64,000 bases of DNA from Streptomyces actinomycinicus (GTDB taxonomy: Bacteria > Actinomycetota > Actinomycetes > Streptomycetales > Streptomycetaceae): the NCBI RefSeq assembly GCF_016741775.1, contig NZ_JAERRK010000013.1, positions 124,001 to 188,000 of the forward strand, given 5' to 3'. How positions within the stretch are numbered: the stretch's first letter is position 1; the number at the start of each line of letters is the position of its first letter. The notes under the pieces were generated by a model. That model worked only from the letters and a program-made list of their open reading frames with translations, made no database searches and was not told the DNA's origin. The position numbers were made by a program, and so were the translations under genes. Positions 60,302 through 64,000 of the stretch are shown here, piece after piece.

Positions 60302-62200
60302 TCACTCCACGCCGATGAGCAGCAGCGCGCCCTGGTGGCCGCCCCGGTACACCACCGTGTCCACGGCCAGGTAGGACTCGCGTACGCGTGCCTCCAGGTG
60401 CGTGGCGACCGTCTCGGGCGCCTCGTCGCCGACGACCAGCGTGACCAGTTCGCCGCCGGCCTGGAGCATGCGGTCCAGCACGGTCCCGGCGGTGGCGGTG
60501 ACGTCCGCGCCGATCACGGCCACATCTCCGTCGATCAGGCCCAGCACGTCCCCGGCCTGGCAGACGCCGGCCGTCGTCCAGGACTCGTGCTCGGCGACGA
60601 CGACCTCGGCGTACCGCGTCGCACCCGCCGCCGAGGTCATCTGGACGACGTCCTCGTCGAACCGCCTCTCCGGCTCGTGCACCGCCAGCGCGGCGATGCC
60701 CTGGACCGCCGAGCGGGTCGGGATCAGGGCCACCCGGATGCCCTCGGCACGGGCCTGCTCGGCCGCCGCGGCGGCCGTGTGGCGCAGCTCGGCGTCGTTG
60801 GGCAGCAGCACCACCTCGCGTGCGTGGGCACGCCGTACCGCCTGCACCAGCTCCCCGCTGGCCGGCGGCTCCCCGGGGCGCGCGAGGACGGTGGTCGCAC
60901 CGGCCTCGGTGTACAGCCCGGCCAGGCCCTCGCCCGGCACGACGGCGACGACGGCCCGCTGGGCACGTTCGCGGGGCGGGCGCTCCCGGCCGGTGCGGGC
61001 GTCCCCGAGCCCGAAGTGGGTGATCCGGATCCGGTACGGCCGCCCGGCCTCGACACCCGCCTCCACGGCGGCGCCGGCGTCGTCGACGTGCACGTGGACG
61101 TTCCACAGCCCGTCGCCGCCGACCACGACCAGGGAGTCCCCGAGCGCGTCGAGCCGGCTGCGCAACCGGACCACGGCCGCGTCGTCGGCCTCCAGGAGGT
61201 AGATCACCTCGAACGCGGGCCCGCCGGACTCGGTCCCGTCGGCGCAGGCACCGGCGTCGGAATCGCTCCCCGCGCACGCGTGCGCCACGGTTTCGCCGCT
61301 CTCCCGGATCCCGCCGTTTCCGTCGCCTTCGACGGTCCCGGCGGCGGGTGCGGCTTCGCACGCGGAGCGGGACGGGGACGGGGACATCGATCCGGGCGGG
61401 GACGTGGATTCCGGCGGGGACATGGATGCGGGCCGGGACGTGGATGCGGGCGGAGACGTGGATGCGGATGCGGGCCCGGACCCGGACGCGGATGCACCGG
61501 ACGCGGCTGCGCCGCGCACGCGCGCGTGGGCGGCGGGAGTGGGAACCGCCTCCCCCGTGAACGCCTCCACCAGCGCTCCCAGCACCGCCACCAGGCCGCG
61601 CCCGCCCGCGTCGACCACGCCGGCCCGCTTCAGGACCGCCAGCTGGGCCGGGGTCGCCGCCAGGGCCGCCCGTGCGCCCTCGTAGGCGGCCCGCGCGACC
61701 GTGCCGCAGTCGCCCTCCGCCCCCTCCGCGGCGTCGGCGGCGGCCGAGGCGACCGTCAGCACCGTGCCCTCGACCGGGTGGGCCACCGCCTCCCGGGCGG
61801 AGTCGGCGGCCCGGCGCAGGGCCAGCCGCAGCCCCTGGCCGTCGACGTGAGAGGCGTCACCGGCCTCCCCGAGCACCTGCGCCATCCCCCGCAGCAGCTG
61901 CGCGAGGATCGTCCCGGAGTTGCCGCGCGCCCCGATGAGCGCCCCGTGGGCCATGGCGCGGACGGCGTCGGCCGGCGAGGGCTCGCCGGCACCGGTCCCG
62001 TACCCGGCGAACACGGCCTCCACGGCCGTCGCCGCCGACTCCACGGTCAGGTACAGATTGGTTCCGGTGTCGCCGTCGGCCACCGGGTAGACGTTGATCG
62101 CGTCGATCTCCTCACGGGCCCGTCCCAGTGCCCGGAGCGCCAGACCGCACCAGGTGCGCACCGCGAGAGCATCGAAGAATGTCTGCGGCACCTGCGCCAC
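60302..62200 (-). CDS. DAK2 domain fatty-acid-kinase-like protein
   Basis: A 632-residue protein. The GTG at 62200 has GGAGG five bases upstream and gives VAQVPQTFFDALAVRTWCG. The Dak2/DhaL nucleotide domain is seen in INVYPVADGDTGTNLYLTVE and ALIGARGNSGTILAQLLRG, in the DAK2-DegV-like group that phosphorylates fatty acids in firmicutes (FakA). A disordered repeat linker (STSPPGSMSP type) of about 60 residues separates it from the C-terminal DegV/FakA-like domain. No FakB is visible here. It is divergent from rpmB and upstream of recG in the usual order. Confidence 0.9.
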   Translation of the reverse strand: MAQVPQTFFDALAVRTWCGLALRALGRAREEIDAINVYPVADGDTGTNLYLTVESAATAVEAVFAGYGTGAGEPSPADAVRAMAHGALIGARGNSGTILAQLLRGMAQVLGEAGDASHVDGQGLRLALRRAADSAREAVAHPVEGTVLTVASAAADAAEGAEGDCGTVARAAYEGARAALAATPAQLAVLKRAGVVDAGGRGLVAVLGALVEAFTGEAVPTPAAHARVRGAAASGASASGSGPASASTSPPASTSRPASMSPPESTSPPGSMSPSPSRSACEAAPAAGTVEGDGNGGIRESGETVAHACAGSDSDAGACADGTESGGPAFEVIYLLEADDAAVVRLRSRLDALGDSLVVVGGDGLWNVHVHVDDAGAAVEAGVEAGRPYRIRITHFGLGDARTGRERPPRERAQRAVVAVVPGEGLAGLYTEAGATTVLARPGEPPASGELVQAVRRAHAREVVLLPNDAELRHTAAAAAEQARAEGIRVALIPTRSAVQGIAALAVHEPERRFDEDVVQMTSAAGATRYAEVVVAEHESWTTAGVCQAGDVLGLIDGDVAVIGADVTATAGTVLDRMLQAGGELVTLVVGDEAPETVATHLEARVRESYLAVDTVVYRGGHQGALLLIGVE

Positions 62201-62403
62201 CTGCGCCTCCCTGAGCTGGCTGGACGTGGACGCAGCGTAGACCCCGGACCGGTGTCCTCCGGAAGAGGGCCGGGAGCAGGGCCCTGAGCTGCCATGGTAG
62301 TTTCGTTGTACGGACGCAGCCGTTGTATGCTGCTCCGGTTGCCCGATCCGATCGGGCCGTTCCCCTGGCAACGCCACTCAAGATCTCAGGTCTTATGATC
62401 TCG

Positions 62404-62421
62404 ATCCCGGCATGCCGGGAT
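62404..62421 (+). promoter_or_regulatory. 18-bp palindrome in the rpmB leader
   Basis: ATCCCGGCATGCCGGGAT is a perfect palindrome 36 bp upstream of the rpmB start, just after a TATGAT (62394-62399) that could be a -10. It could be an operator or a leader stem. A second weaker promoter candidate (TATGCT near 62327) lies further upstream. Confidence 0.5.
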
Positions 62422-62457
62422 TAACCGTAAGTGCATCTGAAGTCTTTGGAGTGACCC

Positions 62458-62643
62458 GTGGCTGCCAACTGCGACGTCTGCGGCAAGGGGCCGGGCTTCG
62501 GCAACAACATCTCGTTTTCGCACCGCCGTACGTCCCGCCGCTGGAACCCGAACATCCAGCGTGTGCGTACCGTGGTCGGCGGGACGCCGAAGCGCGTGAA
62601 CGCTTGCACCTCGTGCATCAAGGCCGGCAAGGTCTCGCGCTGA
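62458..62643 (+). CDS. rpmB: 50S ribosomal protein L28
   Basis: A 61-residue L28, VAANCDVCGKGPGFGNNISF, starting with GTG after GGAG. It holds the CxxC pair near the start (CDVC) and another near the end (CTSC), i.e. the zinc-binding C+ form; streptomycetes often carry a second, zinc-free copy elsewhere. The RRTSRRWNPNIQ core is typical. Confidence 0.97.
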   Translation: MAANCDVCGKGPGFGNNISFSHRRTSRRWNPNIQRVRTVVGGTPKRVNACTSCIKAGKVSR

Positions 62644-62686
62644 CGCAACAGCTGAGCGCGCGGCCACTGCTTGGTTCGCTGCACTG

Positions 62687-62718
62687 AGCCGGTCCACCCG
62701 TGGGTGGACCGGCTTTTT
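62687..62718 (+). terminator. intrinsic terminator of rpmB
   Basis: AGCCGGTCCACC-CGTG-GGTGGACCGGCT is a perfect 12-bp stem with a tetraloop followed by five Ts (62714-62718), 43 bp after the rpmB stop. It is a textbook rho-independent terminator. Confidence 0.95.
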
Positions 62719-62748
62719 GCCGTACCCGCGCTTTTTGCCGTACCCGCG
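62713..62748. repeat. 18-bp tandem duplication of the rpmB terminator tail
   Basis: CTTTTTGCCGTACCCGCG is present twice in tandem (62713-62730 and 62731-62748). The first copy includes the T-tract of the rpmB terminator and the second ends six bases before the convergent thiD stop codon. Confidence 0.95.
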
Positions 62749-62753
62749 CGGGA

Positions 62754-63539
62754 TCAGTCCCTGAACCGCCACCCGTGGTCCACCGGGCCGATCCCCGCGC
62801 CCAGCGCGAAGCCGGCGGCGATCGCCCCGGTGACGTACTCCTTGGCCGCTCCGACGGCCTCCGGCACGGTCAGGCCCTTCGCCAGTCCCGACGCGACCGC
62901 GGACGCCAGCGTGCAGCCCGTGCCGTGCGTGTGCCGGTTGTCGTGGCGGGGTGCCCGCAGCCAGTGCTCGGCCGAGCCGTCCGTCAGAAGATCGACGGCG
63001 TCCCCGGACAGGTGCCCGCCCTTGATCAGCACCCAGCGCGGGCCGTACTCCAGAACGGCATCCGCGGCCCGGCGCAGATCGTCCTCGGACTCGACACGGA
63101 CCCCCGTGAGTTGGGCCACCTCGTCGAGGTTCGGGGTCGCCACGGTCGCCACCGGGAGCAGTTCACGCCGTACGGTGTCCAGCGCGGAGGCGGCCAGCAG
63201 CGAGTCGCCGTGCTTGGAGACGCCCACCGGGTCCACGACGGCCGGCGCGTCCGTGCCGGAGATCAACTCGGCGACCGCCCCGACCAGTTCGGCCGAGGCC
63301 AGCATGCCGGTCTTCACCGCCTGGACGCCGATGTCGTCCACGACGCTGCGGTACTGGGCCCGTACGGCCTCCACCGGCAGCTCCCAGGCGCCCTGGACGC
63401 CCACGGAGTTCTGCGCGGTCACCGCGGTGATCACGCTCATCCCGTGCACGCCGAGCGCGAGCATCGTCTTCAGGTCGGCCTGGACGCCGGCGCCGCCGCC
63501 GGAGTCGGAGCCCGCCACCGTCAGGACCCGGGGGATCAT
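62754..63539 (-). CDS. thiD: hydroxymethylpyrimidine/phosphomethylpyrimidine kinase
   Basis: A 261-residue ribokinase-fold enzyme that phosphorylates HMP and HMP-P for thiamine synthesis. It starts MIPRVLTVAGSDSGGGAGVQ with the substrate loop SDSGGGAG. TAVTAQNSVGVQG and the anion-hole motif HTHGTGCTLASAVASGLAKG are intact. Its ATG overlaps the thiL stop (ATGA), so the two are coupled. It is convergent with rpmB. Confidence 0.97.
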   Translation of the reverse strand: MIPRVLTVAGSDSGGGAGVQADLKTMLALGVHGMSVITAVTAQNSVGVQGAWELPVEAVRAQYRSVVDDIGVQAVKTGMLASAELVGAVAELISGTDAPAVVDPVGVSKHGDSLLAASALDTVRRELLPVATVATPNLDEVAQLTGVRVESEDDLRRAADAVLEYGPRWVLIKGGHLSGDAVDLLTDGSAEHWLRAPRHDNRHTHGTGCTLASAVASGLAKGLTVPEAVGAAKEYVTGAIAAGFALGAGIGPVDHGWRFRD

Positions 63540-64000
63540 GACTCGATGTCCCCGAAGTGGTCCCAGCCGCCCTTGCTGGTCCAGGGCGCCCCGTCGACCG
63601 TCACCTGGGGCAGCGCGGAGGGGTTCAGGACCTCGCCGATGACCTTCCAGCGGGCCGGCAGCTTGGCGTCCGGCGGGAAGGTCGCCACGATCGCGTGGTC
63701 CTCTCCCCCGGTCAGCACCCACTGCAGCGGGTCCACGCCGACGGCCTGGCCGATGTCGTTCATCTGGGTCGGGACGTCGATCGCGCCGGACCGGATGTCG
63801 ATACGGACCTTGCTGGCCTCGGCGATGTGCCCGAGGTCGGCGATCAGGCCGTCGCTCACGTCGCACATCGCGGTGGCGCCGAGCGCGGCGGCGGCCGGGC
63901 CCGCGTGGTACGGCGGCTCGGGGCGGCGGTGGGCCTCCACGAAGGCACGCGGCGATCGGAAGCCGCGGGAGAGCACCGCGTACCCGGCCGCGGACCAGCC
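63536..64000 (-). CDS. thiL: thiamine-monophosphate kinase, C-terminal part (runs off the window)
   Basis: The last ~154 residues of ThiL, which converts thiamine phosphate to thiamine pyrophosphate. Visible are AMCDVSDGLIADLGHIAEAS, with the metal-binding DVSDG, and LTGGEDHAIVATFPPDAKLP. The N-terminal ATP site and the start lie beyond position 64000. It is followed with a 4-bp overlap by thiD. Confidence 0.95.
   Translation of the reverse strand, partial: GWSAAGYAVLSRGFRSPRAFVEAHRRPEPPYHAGPAAAALGATAMCDVSDGLIADLGHIAEASKVRIDIRSGAIDVPTQMNDIGQAVGVDPLQWVLTGGEDHAIVATFPPDAKLPARWKVIGEVLNPSALPQVTVDGAPWTSKGGWDHFGDIES

Noticed and set aside
60265..62287. Continuation of the TPR reading frame as a giant protein over the DAK gene
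   Set aside because: The sequence after 60142 follows a 44-bp duplication, is antisense to the well-supported DAK gene, is Arg/Pro/Gly-rich without homology, and crosses a bidirectional terminator.

Overview
The window is a high-GC actinobacterial chromosome segment, almost certainly Streptomyces. The support is very strong GC bias at third codon positions, frequent GTG starts, whiG (the sporulation sigma factor), nsdA, four consecutive type I signal peptidase genes, amtB-glnK-glnD with a GlnR-type box, and a gene order that I recall as the conserved core around whiG, ffh, ftsY, smc and recG in this genus. The species cannot be named from the sequence alone. No rRNA, tRNA, CRISPR array, insertion sequence or prophage was recognised.

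Layout. 0-3 kb is a small accessory patch: a GYD-domain protein, a secreted small protein, a tiny membrane protein, a cytochrome P450 with an unusual active site, and several tandem repeats. 3-8 kb is a housekeeping block on the minus strand, rpsB-tsf-pyrH-frr-cdsA (translation, UMP synthesis, ribosome recycling, phospholipid synthesis). 8-10.3 kb holds an M23 peptidase, a TetR regulator and whiG. 10.6-23 kb runs dprA-comM-yraN-DUF2469-NUDIX-sipZ-sipY-sipX-sipW-rplS-trmD-rimM-KH-rpsP, again on the minus strand, then an SprT-like gene and a plus-strand methyltransferase. 23.8-31.7 kb holds ftsH and ffh (membrane protein quality control and targeting) and the nitrogen operon amtB-glnK-glnD. 32-38.6 kb holds nsdA, a small Prim-Pol protein, ftsY, a cytosine-type permease and an LLM oxidoreductase. 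38.7-45.3 kb has glcP, smc, a coiled-coil micro-protein and acyP. 45.5-47.9 kb has a CAP-domain surface protein and a divergent quinone reductase/HxlR pair. 47.8-55.2 kb is mutM-rnc-rpmF-DUF177-DivIVA-like-coaD-rsmD-recG. 55.4-60.3 kb is an HSP90-like/TPR gene pair placed between recG and the DAK-phosphatase gene. 60.3-64 kb holds the DAK protein, rpmB, thiD and part of thiL.

The genes serve protein synthesis and maturation (ribosomal proteins, SRP and its receptor, FtsH, signal peptidases), chromosome upkeep (SMC, RecG, MutM, DprA, ComM), nitrogen and glucose uptake, and developmental control (WhiG, NsdA). The most unusual observations are: a 44-bp tandem duplication that frameshifts the end of the TPR gene; a four-unit 69-bp repeat inside the SMC hinge; an apparent excess of short tandem duplications at or beside stop codons; clean candidate operators upstream of the HxlR/quinone reductase pair and glcP; and a P450 lacking the usual I-helix acid-threonine pair. 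I found no clear evidence of a wholly new multi-gene system; the HSP90-TPR pair is the best candidate for a poorly described one.
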